From Anniella stebbinsi (lineage: Eukaryota; Chordata; Lepidosauria; Squamata; Anniellidae), in assembly GCA_029215795.1 (NCBI GenBank), contig JARDYH010000002.1, positions 299,925,973-299,989,972 of the forward strand: a stretch of DNA of 64,000 nt. The letters are read 5' to 3'. Shown here in pieces: positions 10,785-22,700 of this stretch (its first letter is position 1; each line of letters opens with the position of its first letter). Position numbers and translations under genes: made by a program. The notes under the pieces were generated by a model. That model did no database searches, was not told the origin of the DNA, and saw only the letters and a list, made by a program, of their open reading frames with translations.

Positions 10785-13543
10785 GTGGGTGGAGTAGCTG
10801 TGGTCTATGGGGATAATCTTAACCTGACCAGACTTCCTGTTCGTGAATTAAATCACATGGAGTATGTGTACCTGAGTCTGAAGACCAGGGATAGACTAGG
10901 GATTCTCTTAGTGTACCGGCCACCTCGCTGCCTATCAGACTCCCTGGCTGAGCTCACAGAACTGGTCTCGGAGCTGGTGTTGGATTTGCCCAGGCTTTTG
11001 GTCCTGAGCGACTTCAACATCCCATTCGAAGTCGATTTGTCAGGTGCAGCTCGGGAGTTCATGGCATCCATGACAACCATGGGCCTTTCCCAATTGGTCT
11101 CTGGACCCACACATTCAGCAGGTCACACCCTCGATGCTGTTTTCAATTCCGAACAGACGGATCTGTGGGCGGAGGTAACAAATACCTCTGCATTGTCATG
11201 GACAGACCATTTTCTGGTCAGGGTTAATATCACGGCTACCACCCGCCCCTGCAGGGGTGGCAGACCTATTAAGATGGTCCACCCTCAAAGGCTGATGGTC
11301 CGCCCTCAAAGGCTGATGGCTGGTATCATCAACGATTCTGTAGAAGCCCTGGTCAATAGATGGAATCAAGACCTAACTAGGGCTATCGACACGATCGCCC
11401 CCAAACATCCTCTCTGACCCACTTCTAACCAGGCACCCTGGTATACAGAAGACCTCAGAGAGTTGAAGCGGGAAGGACGATAACTGGAGCGCCGATGGCA
11501 GAAAACTCGACTTATATCCGACAAGACACAACATAGAGAACATCTCCATTCCTATGGGGTGGCAATACATGCAGCAAAGAAAGCTTTCTTCTCTGCACGC
11601 ATTGTGTCTGTGAATTAACGTCCAGCAGAACTGTTCAGGGTGGTGAGAGGTCTAACCCGGGCACCTTCCCCCCTGAATCTGATCCTAGAGCCTTCAGTAG
11701 TTCGCTGTGATGCCTTTAACAATAATTTCACAGATAAAATCTCTCAGATAAGAGCTGACTTAGATGCCGTTGTTATAGCAGAGGTTGACGATGGAGTGTC
11801 CAGCGACTCCGCAAGTAGGATTACCCTGGATCAGTTTCAGTTGGTGAGTATTGAGGATGTGGACAAGCTGCTTGGATGAGTAAGGAGGACGACTTGCCCT
11901 GGATCAGTTTCAGTTGGTGAGTACCGAGGACGTGGACAAACTGCTTGGATGAGTAAGGAGGACGACTTGCCCTGGATCAGTTTCAGTTGGTGAGTACCGA
12001 GGACGTGGACAAGCTGCTTGGATGAGTAAGGAGGATGACTTGCCCTCTCGATCCCTGTCCTTCTTGGCTGGTCGCCCAGGGAGGAGATGTAGTTAGATCA
12101 CAATTACAATATGTTATTAATGCAACTTTCAGGAAGGGGAGTTTTCCATCATGTTTAAAAGAAGCGGTGGTACGGCCGCTTCTAAAGAAGCCCTCCCTGG
12201 ACCCCATGGACCTTAATAACTACAGACCGGTATCAAATCTTCCATTTTTGGGCAAGGTGATCGAGAGGGCAGTTGCCTTCCAACTCCAAGCAGTTTTGGA
12301 TGACACTGATTTTCTGACCCATTTCAAACTGGCTTCAGAGCGGGATACAGAGTTGAGACTGCTATGGTCACCTTAGTGGATGATCTATGCCTGAGTATTG
12401 ACAGGGGTGTGTGTGTCCCTCTTGGTACATCTGGACCTCTCAGTGGCATTTGATACCATCGACCATGGTATCCTTCTGGAATGCCTGAGGGGATTGTGAA
12501 TCGGGGGCACTGTGCTTCAGTGGTTCCGGTCCTATCTCTCAGGCAGGTTCCAGATGGTGATGCTTGGGGATAGCTGCTCTGCAAAGTAGAAGCTGCTGTG
12601 TGGCGTACCACAAGGTGCCATCCTTTCCCCAATGCTGTTTAACATTTATAAGAAAACAATGGGAGAGATCATCCGGAGGCATGGGGCGGGGTGCTATCAG
12701 CATGCTGATGACACCCAAATATATTTCTCTATGCCTTTGATAACAGCGTCTGTTAAGGATAGCATGTCTCCTCTGAATGAATGCTTGGAGGCGGTAATGG
12801 GCTGGATGAGGAAAAACAAACTGAAGCTGAATCCAGACAAGATGGAGGTGCTTGCTGTCAAAGGCCACAACCTGGATTTGGAGGTGTGTCAACCAGTTCT
12901 GGATGGGGTTACACTCCCCCTGAAATACTGTGTTCGCAGCTTGGGGGTGAGCCTATATCCGTCGCGCCAAATGACAGCCCAGATAGATGCGACGGCCAGG
13001 AGTGCCTACTATCAGCTTCAGCAGATACGCCAGCTACGCCCCTTCCTAGAGTTGGAAGACCTAAAGACGGTAGTGCACTCGCTGGTAACTTCGAGGCTCG
13101 ACTTCTGTAATGCGCTGTACATAGGGCTACCTCTGTGCCTAGTCCGGAAACTTCAACTAGTTCAAAATATGGCAGCCAGGTTGGTCACTGGTACACCAAG
13201 GGGTGACCATATTACGCCAGCTTTAAAATCGCTCCACTGGCTGCCAAGTAGTTTCCGGGCAAAGTACAAAGTGTTGATAATTACCTTTAAAGCCCTATAT
13301 AGTTTGGGTCCTGGTTACTTGTGGGATCGCCTTCTACCATACAATCCGCCCTGCATGCTCAGGTCCTCTGGGAAGAACTTACTACAGTCGGCCAAGACTA
13401 GGCTGACAACCGTTACCCAGAGGACTCTTTCTTCTGCTGCTCCCAGACTGTGGAATGGCCTGCTGGAGGAAACTCATCTTTTAGAATTTAAGAAAGCTAT
13501 AAAGACTGTTCTCTTCCAGCAGGCATATCCAGTGGAATTTTAG
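10785..13543 (+). pseudogene. L2 endonuclease/reverse transcriptase ORF, broken
   Basis: The encoded protein would nick chromosomal DNA and copy its own RNA at the nick (target-primed reverse transcription). Visible in order: endonuclease parts, with VYRPP near 10909, LSDFN near 11006 (the usual G of GDFN is S), GPTHxxGHTLD near 11104 and SWTDH near 11197; reverse transcriptase parts, with NNYRPVSNLPF near 12216, a frameshifted VAFDTIDHG near 12445, GVPQGAILSP near 12603 and the catalytic HADDT near 12702 (usual F/Y is H). The final frame 12632-13543 is open for 303 residues. The N-terminal endonuclease is missing, and stops and frameshifts occur at about 11417, within the triplication, near 12376 and near 12500. 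Not functional. Confidence 0.85.
11824..12042. repeat. 73-bp unit repeated three times in tandem
   Basis: The block beginning CCCTGGATCAGTTTCAG starts at 11824, 11897 and 11970. Units 2 and 3 are nearly identical to each other and unit 1 differs at a few sites. Seventy-three is not a multiple of three, so each added unit shifts the reading frame. Confidence 0.95.
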
Positions 13544-13565
13544 GATGTTTTTAGGATGTTTTTAT

Positions 13566-14767
13566 TATGGATGTGCAGGGACCCCCCGGATCGGATGGGG
13601 ACCCAGATCGGGACCTCCAATTTTGTCCTGGATCGGATTGGACAAAATCGGAGGCCCCCGGACCGGATCGGGCCCAATCCTGATCCAAAAATCGGACATC
13701 CGATTTTTGGATCGGCCGCAATTATTGTTTTCCCCATAGACTTGCATTGGGGGAAAGAAAGCTTTCCCCCAATGCAAGTCTATGGGGAAAAATGGTGGTG
13801 GGTGGGTGAGTGGGGGCCTAACTCCCCCCTCCCTGTCCCTCCCCCCGCGGTTACCTCCTGAGGCCGTCCGCGGGTGTCAGCGGACAGCCCCGGCAGGTAA
13901 ACCCCCTTAACGCTTTTCCTTACCTGCCGGGGTGTCCTCTTCCTTCACCTGTCGGAGATCTACTGAGAACTAGGCTTCGCAGCCTAGTCCTCAGTAGAGT
14001 GCCAGGTGATGATCACCTGGCGCTCTACTGAGGACTAGGCCGCGAAGCCTAGTTCTCAGTAGATCTCTGTCAGGTGAAGAAAGAAGACACTCCAGCAGGT
14101 AAGTGGACCCCCTCCCTCCCTCCTCCCCTCCCTCCTCCGCCCTGCGATTCACACCTGGCCAGGCTGTCTGCTTCCATCGGCGGGCGCCCGCTGGCACTCG
14201 CTGATGGAAGCGTACAGCCCCCCCGAGGTAAGCCATCCCCCGCTCCTTACCTGGCGGGGCGTCCTCCTCCGTCCATTGCTGGTAAACTACTGCGACCTAG
14301 GCCTCACGGTCTAGTTTACAGGAGAGCGCCAGGTGATCTGGCGCTCTCCTGTAAACTAGGCCGCGAGGCCTAGGTCGCAGTAGTTTACAGCCCACAACGG
14401 AAGGAGGAGGACGCCCCCCCCAGGTAAGTCCCCCCCTGTGATCCTCACCTGGCCGGGCTGTCCGCTTCCATCGGCGGGCGCCCGCTGGCGCCCACCAATG
14501 TAAACACACAGCCCCCCGAGGGAAGTCCCCCCCGCTGTCCGCTTCCATCAGCAGGCACCTGCTGGCGCCCACCAATGGACGCACCGGTGGGCGCCAGTGG
14601 GCGCCTGCCGATCCTCTGATTTTTTCCGAACCGGATCGGATCCTTCTGGACTGGTTCGGAAAAGATCGGACGATCCAGAGGGGTGATTGGAAATCGGATA
14701 ATTGCATCTGATTTCCCCTGAATTGGCTCTGGATCGTAGATCGGAACCGATCCTGTGCACACCCCTA
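13566..14767. mobile_element. hAT-type fold-back element (TAGGGATGTGCAC family), 1202 bp
   Basis: The ends are TATGGATGTGCA at the left and GTGCACACCCCTA at the right (inverted). The 8-bp sequence GTTTTTAT is repeated exactly on both sides (13558-13565 and 14768-14775). There is no transposase. The terminal zones are full of short GATCGG/ATCGGA motifs, as expected of subterminal transposase-binding repeats in hAT elements. The interior carries three long hairpins: 13728-13791 (30-bp arms), about 13958-14067, and about 14280-14386. Strong CpG content suggests it is fairly young. It sits inside the L2 3' region. Confidence 0.85.
13728..13791. repeat. perfect hairpin, 30-bp arms
   Basis: The arm starting TTTTCCCCATAGACTTGC is repeated perfectly in inverted form after a 4-base loop (AAAG). 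The same hairpin, slightly changed, appears twice in the related element at 21899-22700. Confidence 0.95.
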
Positions 14768-14916
14768 GTTTTTATGATGTTTTAATGCAGTTTTAATAAT
14801 GTGCCATGTTTTAATCAGTTTTTTGTATTTTATCATATTGTTGCTCCCCACATTGATCCAAACGGAGAGGCAGGTAAGAAATAAATAATAATAATTATTA
14901 TTATTAGAGAGAGGGG

Positions 14917-15483
14917 GGCGGGCGAACCCAGAAGTACCTGCTTCCGTGATCATCGCTGTTAATATACATCATGGACGTGATGTCCCGGGTTCCTCCCAGG
15001 CCATTGTGCTGTAGCGGCCACCATTTTTTTTAAAAAAAAATTGAGCTGGGAAGAGTGCTTTTGCACTCCTTTGAAAAGATATCTTTTATATAAAAAATTG
15101 TGCAGAAATTGGGTACCCCACCCGCCCCCTACCATCCTGGGGATGGTGAACTTGCCTCCCTCCCCTGATGGGCATGGAGCCACATGGTGCAGTTCTGTGC
15201 TCATTTCTACTGCCACGCTGGACAGGCAGCCACATCTCCCATGGTCCTGGGAACTTCCCGGGACTGTGGAAGATTCAGGATTTTCCAGGGATCCCTTATC
15301 CCTGTCAAATCCCTTGCCCGCCCCCTGCCCCCAGGAGCCCCTGTGCATCATTTGGACTCACAGAGACCAGCCGGGGCCATCCCAGGCAAACAGCCTGGTG
15401 TAGAAACAGCCTATGTCTTCCCCAGTTGACCCCAGGATCCTAGAGACAACCCTGGGATAAATGCATGGTGTAGACATGGCCTT
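14917..15483. mobile_element. GC-rich non-autonomous DNA element remnant
   Basis: Shares long blocks with the inverted copy at 23935-24490 ('ccatggtcctgggaacttcc', 'gattttccagggatccc', 'gatgggcatggagccac'). Ends with 'ggtgtagacatggcc', the complement of a GGCCATGTCTACACC terminus. With 10678-10775 on the other side of the L2, it could be the second half of an element split by the L2. Confidence 0.5.
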
Positions 15484-16350
15484 TGTGACCGGCCATGCAC
15501 ACCATGACAGCCATTTTATGAGAGTGCCCATGGCACTCTCTCAAAATTCCGAAGGTTGGGGATGCCTCTCCTAAGCATTCAAACTGCTAGTTATCCAAAT
15601 TAAACAGGTTCCCCCATCTGCCTTGTTTTCTAATCATAGCATAATTGGTGAAAATGTGTTACGTGTGGCCAAAGCCAGTAGTTCTCGAACAAGTCATTAT
15701 TTTTGACCACAGCTGGGTGAAAGAATATGTGTGGTGACTGCAAGTGCAACCGTAGCACAGACATATGATATCTCATATAAGTCAATAAAGCCAATTACTG
15801 CCAGGATGCCTGCATCCGAATTCCCTGGTGGTCACATTTGAGAAACCCTTGTGCCAGTGTTATATCCTACACCACTGCAGGAATAATTCTGCTGGTACTA
15901 CTGCAAGCAAACAGCCTTCTTTACATTAAAGGGAAATTGTGTTCACTTGCTGGTGCTTCCTGCTTCTCTTGCAGAATTGTAATGAGCTGAATTACACAGG
16001 AGAAGAGGGGTTACCACGTGGTCTCCTGTCGCTGCTCATATTATTGAATGGGACAGCACCCTCTAGTAGGTGTTTTGTAGTGCAACTTTAGCTGCACACA
16101 GTAGGAAATCCTGATATATTTAAGAAGGATCAGAATATCCAAGTTTTTTTAAAAAATGGAATAACCCGGGGAAGGAACAGGAGATGTACAGGAGGTTCAC
16201 AAAATCATCAAAATGACCTGCAAACTTCCTTGAGTGGCTATAAATCACTCATTCAAAGAAGCCCTAAAAAATGCCGATAACAACACTTTACAATACAAAG
16301 GGGTCAGGATAACGAGAACCAAGTCATCTCATCAATGATGGTGCAAATGG
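15484..16350. other. no recognised feature
   Basis: Ordinary AT-rich sequence; no convincing frame or repeat recognised. Confidence 0.5.
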
Positions 16351-16545
16351 AATTGGCCCTGATGAAGGGTATCTTTCACTCGCTTTGCATGTTAAAAGTC
16401 TCAAGTTCAATCCCCTGCAACCCCGGCTAGCAGGACAGTGAAAGACCTCTGGCCTACCCCATAAAGAATCATCACTGCTAACCAGACCAGACAGTGCTGG
16501 GCTATATAGACCAATGGTTTGGTTCCATATAAAGCAACTTCATGT
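16351..16545 (+). repeat. tRNA-derived SINE
   Basis: A tRNA-like head with a B-box-like 'caagttcaatcccc' is followed by 'agtgaaagacctctgg' and a 3' part 'gtgctgggctatatagacca' and 'ataaagcaacttcatgtg'. This is the plan of a common reptile SINE whose RNA is made by RNA polymerase III. A second, poorer copy lies at 62045. Confidence 0.6.
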
Positions 16546-16832
16546 GTGCATATCTCTGTTCATGTAATGATCTGTTGCGACCAATTATTCAGAATCTCCC
16601 TGGTCGCTCCAAAGAAACCCTATCTATTATTCTTCTCCAGGGCAAAGATAAGCTTGTTACCACCCAAGTCTCAAAGTTTGTATATCTCGCCATTCATTAT
16701 AAAATGGCTATATGAAGTTATTTCCATGTCCTGTCCTGTGAATTTTGACAAAACTGTATATTTTAATTTGTGATATGGTCTGTTGACCGATAATAAAGTG
16801 ATTGATTGATTAATTGATTGATTAACATGTAT
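16546..16832 (+). mobile_element. LINE 3' end with (GATT)n tail, possibly R4-like
   Basis: The conceptual peptide in this segment (LLQGKDKLVTTQVSKFV) resembles the C-terminal part of the minus-strand LINE at 51516-52035 (LLSDVEKYVSLRTSKFL). The segment ends in AATAAAG followed by a GATT-type simple repeat at 16789-16825. I suspect the R4 clade known from lizards, but that label is from memory and tentative. Confidence 0.5.
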
Positions 16833-19325
16833 GCATATGCCTGGCAATTGTGGACAAACCTGCAAAAAGACCCTTTTCCCAAGATGCCTGCCACTAGTAT
16901 AACTCATAGTATATCTACTTACTTAAACTTACAATTATCAAGATTTTTTTTTAAAAAAATTAACTCATGTATCAACAGTCTAAATATGGAAAAAGTTGAA
17001 GAACTTTGCTTTGAAGGAAAAAAAAGAAGAAAATAGTAAGTTGTTCTGTCTGCTTGAAAATTGGAAGGATGATGTTGCAAAACCACTGGCTGGATCCCAT
17101 TTACAGAATCCACTGTCTAAAACCTGCCCCCTTTTTTCTTTTCTTTTTTAACAGCAAGGGGATTTTTCCCATATGTGTAAAAAAAAACCCACAGATGAAG
17201 GAATGGATGGATTAGCTGCAAGAAACATAAAAGTTCACATCATTTGTTTACAAAGCTATCTAGACATGACTAAAACGGGAAACAAACTGACAAGGAAGTA
17301 TAATAAAATGACAGAGTAAAGTGCAGTTAGCATGGATGAATTTAAGAAAGGATGGATAATGCAAAGAATTATATAACACTGAAGCTGAAATATATCCAAG
17401 TCAGAAGAAAATAGCAGCCTTATCCCAGACATTAAAAAGCTCCTGCCTACCATGCTGGTAGATTATGTTGTTATTCAATTACATAATAGGTGGTTGCACA
17501 ATTCATTCAATTGTAAACAGATCCTTTTTAAAAAAAAATCATCCATTTTATTCCATAAAAAAGAGCATAATTTTAGTTACAGAACCTATTCAGCTGTTGT
17601 TGTTTGCTGAAATACTTTTATTGGCGTCTTTCTCTAGGTAGCTTATACTTTTCATACACCTAATTGGAGCGCTGCCAGCGTCTCTAGTCAGATCACCAAA
17701 TTAGAGGGTTGCAAAGAGCACTTCCTCTTTTATATTTGTCTTGCCTGCTAAAAGCAAACTATAATACTTTTACTTTTGCTCACCTAAGAATGGTGAATGC
17801 ATATATTCTAAAATACAGTTTGGTGTGGAAGGTGGGTGGGGAGATCCTAGCAGTATATAAAATCAGATTAATGTGAATTTATATATCAAGCTGCAAAGAT
17901 GCAGCCATAACAGAAAATACACACACACACACACACACACACACTATCATAAGCTATTATTTTAAGCTTATCTATCTTGGAAGCAAGAGCACTGAACATG
18001 CTAGAATGTATGTCTGAACAAACATGTTTCGTCTTAGATTATTAGTCTCAGTAAGAACAAAGAATCAAAAGCATTTCAGTATTGATTGCTATATGTATAT
18101 TTTAAAATAATGATAAATGGACAAAAAAGAAAGTGGCACGGTTATAAAAAAAAGTCTGCCAGGGGATAAACAGTGAATAATATGTAAGATATGGGCATAA
18201 AAGTCAGGGTTAAAATTGTCTAAAATGTTTTATGCTGCAAACTTCTTAAAATATAGACAAACAATACTAATCTCAGAATTCATTTAGAATCAAAACAATA
18301 TATAAGAAACCCCAGAAGATAAATGACTGTTTACTTGTGAAACCAAGTGCAGGGGATGTGCTAAATTTGCCATGATATCGAAAGTTTGGGCAGCCTGCTA
18401 TGACCAGCATTACTCCATTTTGTAAAGTTCCATATTTTGTAGATAGCTACAACCTCTTCCCTCCCTCCCACCCAATCCCACACTCTACTCTCCCCATCTG
18501 CTTTCTCATTCCCATTAAAGTCTTGCATTGGGAATTTCTCAAGTTCCTGGTCAGTCTACACCAAAGAACTGTCTATTCTGTACTTTTGTTGAATAACAAT
18601 TCATAAGAAATGTAGCAATTCATAAGTATGAAAAATGCATTCATATAAGCTTCCCTTTCTGGCTTTCACAACCCTGGCTTCTTGCCCTCATGTACAGTAT
18701 TGATTGGCTCATATCACCATGAACTCTTTTTTATCCAGTCCAGACCATAATGCCTAGGAGATTTGGATTCAGATCCAGTTTGGAACTTCCATTCCCCTCA
18801 GGAGGAGGATGCAATCAGGTAAATCTCTTTCTCTCTCCCTAGCTAACATGTGTTCTGGCCTCATGGAGATGGCTTGCTCCACAGAGTTCACAACCAGGCT
18901 TTGGAGGGATTTAACTAATGCAAAGAAAACTCAGTTTATTTGAATATAATGCTGAGGTTGCATTTTTGTGGGTTCTGAAGTACTCTGTTTTGCTTTGGAA
19001 CACACAGAATCCTAGTAAGAGATTGTAGCACTAATGCGAGGGGACAATTCATTTCTTTCTCACACAAGCATTATGACCAAAACCAGCTACCAATGGCAAT
19101 TCTTCGGGTTCCTAGCAAGTTGATTAGAATGGCACACCTATAAAATAATTGGGCAGAAACAAATAACAGGCACATAGGCAGACACCAACATAGGAAGACT
19201 CCGAACCCTGGCATCTGAATTCATTTTTCCATATACTCATATGTGGGACTAAACATTACAAGTAACATGGACCTGTGGTCAAAGCAAGTAACCCAGTGTT
19301 GAATTCTTTCTCCTTCCCCATAACA
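16833..19325. other. no gene; (AC)n microsatellite
   Basis: AT-rich unique DNA with an (AC)n array at 17919-17944. No frame longer than about 70 codons and none with a recognisable domain. Confidence 0.55.
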
Positions 19326-19925
19326 TCTAAGAACAGAAGAAGAGCCATGCTGGATCAGTCTAAGGGTCTATCTAGTCCAGATCCTGTTCACATAGTGGCC
19401 AACTAGCTGTCAACCAGGAACCCACAAGCAGTACACAGGTGGAACAGCACACTCACGTCCAAGTTCCCCAGCAACTGGTGTATATAGCTTTACTGCCTCT
19501 GATACTGGAGGTGACACATAGCCATCAGGACTAGTAGCTATTGATAGCCTTCTCCTCCAGGAATTTATCCAATGCCCTTTTCAAGTCATCCAAATTGGTG
19601 GCCATCGCTAGATCTTATGATAGTGAATTCCATAGTTTAGCTATGTGCTGTGTGAAGAAGTACTTACTTTTATTTGTCCTAAATCCCTTACCAACCAGCT
19701 TCATGGGATGACCCTGGGTTCCAGTATTATGGAAGAGGGAGAAAAATGCCTCCCTATCCACATTCTCCACACCATGCATAATTCTATACACCTTTATCAT
19801 GTCTCCTCTTACCCTCCTTTTTTCCAAGCTAAACAATCCCAGCTGTTGTAACCTTCCCTCATAGTGGAGATCCTTCAGCCCTTTGAAAATTAAGCTGCCA
19901 TTTTCTAGGACAATTTACCCTGTGT
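19326..19925 (-). mobile_element. CR1-like LINE, longest copy of the family here
   Basis: About 600 bp in reverse orientation: the 3' end near 19326 ('agagccatgctggatcag') leads into a coding part at 19615-19836. That 73-residue frame contains FSLEKRRVRGDMIKVYRIM and ends at LWNSL, the conserved C-terminal module of CR1-superfamily reverse transcriptase proteins. It is 5'-truncated and inactive. It links the short 3' fragments elsewhere (6888, 7285, 26395, 29138, 55235, 61576) to a coding LINE. Confidence 0.75.
19615..19836 (-). pseudogene. C-terminal fragment of CR1-like reverse transcriptase
   Basis: Seventy-three codons remain open. The residues FSLEKRRVRGDM, then VENVDREAFF, HPMKLVGKGFRTNKSKYFF and KLWNSL follow the order known from CR1-like LINE C-termini. 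It lacks the catalytic domain and is a relic of the surrounding element. Confidence 0.75.
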
Positions 19926-21890
19926 CCTTCCTGGTGTCATTATGGCGTGCAGTTCCCCACTCCTACCCTGGACATCAGAATAGCAGACAATGATTTAGAG
20001 TGGGTTGGGGCAATGTACACCATGATGATGTCAAGATACAAGATAAGTTGCCCAAGATGTTATGGAGAAGTGGATTATGGTGTCAGGACATGAGGGAAGT
20101 TATAGTAAACATTGTGAAGGGGATAAAAAATGATCTGGGTTGCCTTTTTTTGATAGCAGCCCATGTTCTTGTAATATGTAGTTATTCCTCAACACCTTCC
20201 CCAAGCTGAAGGTTTCCATTTGATTTCCACAAGAGTGTTTATTATTACATGGTAAAACTAGATATGTAAGACCTTCAGATCCCAAGAAATGTTTTCCAGC
20301 CTCTAGTATAAAACCTACTTTATTTTCCTGTTTTTTGCTATCATTTTTTGAATCTGACAAAGGATACTGTCATGGCCGTTGAAATGAAATCCTATTGTTC
20401 CTGTAGGTGTTCCTTAATGGTAATGAACTTTGACTGTAAGTCCTATCCATCCAATTTTATTCTTCAAACATGACCTCTGGAGAGACCATGTTGATCCCCA
20501 TGGCTATAAGATTCCCTCGGTACTTAAATGATCTGAAGGCACAAAAATTCCATAGAAATAAATCCCAATTAGATATCCATTAACAACTGTAAAAAGATCA
20601 CTGCGTCCATTACCAGCTGCCGTAAGACATTTTATATCTAATTTTTTAAAACAAAATCTCCTATCCTCCATTTATTTATCTCTTTAATCAGGGTGCCACA
20701 AAGAAAAGCTTACATCACATGTCAGTATCATTAACTTAACTGCAGTTCCCTTACAGGATGTTTTATTATATTTCAACTCTTTTACGAGGTTCTTTTATTA
20801 CTATTTTTATATTATTTTAAAAGTAATGCCAAAGGGCATTCATGAAGAACGAGCCCCATTCATGCAAAATGTTTCACAGACATGACATAAGCAAAAAATA
20901 ATATTAATCTTCTAAGTGTTTAAGTTCAATTTCATATGTGATGAAATGAGCTTTACAGCAGCCTACCATGGTGTTGGAAGAAGCCTGAGGGCCAACTTCA
21001 TACAATAGTGGTGAGTTGGATGTGAGTTGGATTTCTATGGAACCAGTTATGAGACTGCTACCCAGATCCTGTTTATTCTGACATATTGCTCTCTAGATTG
21101 TTATTTGTAGATTGCCATTTCTTTGATTAATCAATATAGAACAATTTCATGATGTATGATGCACAGTTCACTGAGTGATACTGAACATGCTCTCTTGTCA
21201 TTAGTTGAACATTATTGTTATTCAGGTTTCAATCCAGCTATCAGAATGGGCCACCTTACTGATCACCTTGTTCTTATGTGCCTATTTCTGAGCTTTCCCA
21301 CCATACAGCTGTTCCCACTCTTGCACCCATTTGTGAAAGTGTCATTGAACTGATAAGCAACATAAACATCAAACACTTCTTGACTTCCCTGGAAAACTGC
21401 AAGTATGAGTCTGTTCCAAACTAATTGTCTGAAAGACTTGTTATTTACCAACTGGAAAACAATAATGAAAAGATTCCACTCCTTACTCTATGTTCATTGG
21501 TCACCAATTTCCACTGAATCCAGATCTGATTGCCACTCTGGGTTCAAAAGTTCATGCACTATTTATGGGTATTACAACTGCATGCAAAAATATTTTTTTA
21601 AAAAATGTTGAGCCCACCTGAACATCTGGAAGCAATGTGTTTCTCTTGTATTACTTAGGGACAATTAGCATCAGTTATAAATTGGTTCATATAATAGCTT
21701 GTCTTTAGTGTGTGAAATAGAATTTGTTGTGAATGTGGCTGTGCTCCGTGAACCTGTTTTAATACAGACTACTTCATTGATTGCTATAGATTACATTAGG
21801 TACAATCGAACCCAACCTATGTGCACATAAACTGGAAAATGAAGATGGGCTACCCAGTCTCTGCAGTTTTCACAACTATGTTCAGTGTTT
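19926..21890. other. no recognised feature
   Basis: AT-rich unique sequence. Several frames of 65-95 codons are spread over both strands without domain or splice support. Confidence 0.5.
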
Positions 21891-21898
21891 GTCCTGAT

Positions 21899-22700
21899 TA
21901 GGGATGTGCACGGCTGAACTTATCGCATTGGAAATTCCGATATAAAGAAATTTTGGATCCGATCATATTGGGGGGTACTCGGATTTGATCGGATCCGATA
22001 TCCGATAAATATCGGAAGTGCCGATCCGATTACGGACTGCCATTTCTGGTGTTTTCCCCATAGGTTTGCATTGGGGGAAAGAAAGCTTTTCCCCAATGCA
22101 AGTCTATGGGGAAAAACACTGGGCTGGCACTCCCTCCCTGCCCCCCACTCGCGCTCCCTCCCCCCACTCGCGCTCTCTCCCCCCATTCGTGCTCCCTTCC
22201 CCCCCACTCGCGCTCCTTACCTGCCGTCACTGCCACCGCCACCATCCAGCTAAACAGGCTTTTCAGACTGTTCCTCAGTACAGCTACGTGCCTAGTGATG
22301 ACATCATTACTCAGCGCGTAGCTGTACTGAGGAACAAGCCAAAAATCCTGTTTCACAGTTCCAAGCAGGCGGCAGCGCTGGATGGCGGCGGCGGCGGCAG
22401 CGGTGGCAGCAGCATGTAAGGAGCATGAGTGGGGGGCAGGGAGGGAGTGCCGGCCCAGTGTTTTTCCCCATAGACTTGCATTGGGAGAAAGCTTTCTTTC
22501 CCCCAATGCAAGCCTATGGGGAAAACACCAGAAATGGCAGTCCGAAAAACTGATATGTCTGATAGTTATCAGACATATGGATATCAGATCCGATCAGATA
22601 GGGCCACCTAAGGAAATTATTGTTATTGGTCATTGGATGTCTGATAACGACCTTATCAGTTTGTTATCGGACATCGGACCCGATACGATACACATCCCTC
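21899..22700. mobile_element. hAT-type fold-back element (TAGGGATGTGCAC family), 802 bp
   Basis: Starts TAGGGATGTGCACGG and ends in ACACATCCCTC. An exact 8-bp duplication, GTCCTGAT, flanks it (21891-21898 and 22701-22708). There is no transposase. The outer zones carry repeated GATCCGAT/ATCGGA motifs. The middle holds two copies of the TTTTCCCCATAG hairpin (near 22052-22115 and 22461-22524), which are themselves inverted relative to each other, and a central hairpin near 22265-22335 built on 'cagctacgtg'/'cgcgtagctg'. Related to the element at 13566. Confidence 0.85.

Larger units (their letters stand above)
10776..14916 (+). mobile_element. L2-clade LINE, 5'-truncated, split by a hAT-type element
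   Basis: A non-LTR retrotransposon that starts inside its endonuclease domain, runs through reverse transcriptase and ends in a short 3' region and an (AAT)n-type tail at about 14886-14908. The 3' untranslated part is interrupted at 13566-14767 by an element flanked by an exact 8-bp duplication; L2 sequence resumes at 14768. Without that insertion the L2 is about 2.9 kb. Motif order and wording (GVPQG, xADDTQxYxS) fit L2 rather than CR1 or L1. A 73-bp triplication lies at 11824-12042. Confidence 0.85.

Noticed and set aside
16351..16450. A functional tRNA gene
   Set aside because: Only a B-box-like segment is clear; the cloverleaf cannot be folded and the 3' body is that of a SINE.
22018..22506. 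Long overlapping frames on both strands, up to 158 codons
   Set aside because: They lie within the palindromic hAT-type element; the palindrome makes both strands open and no domain is present.
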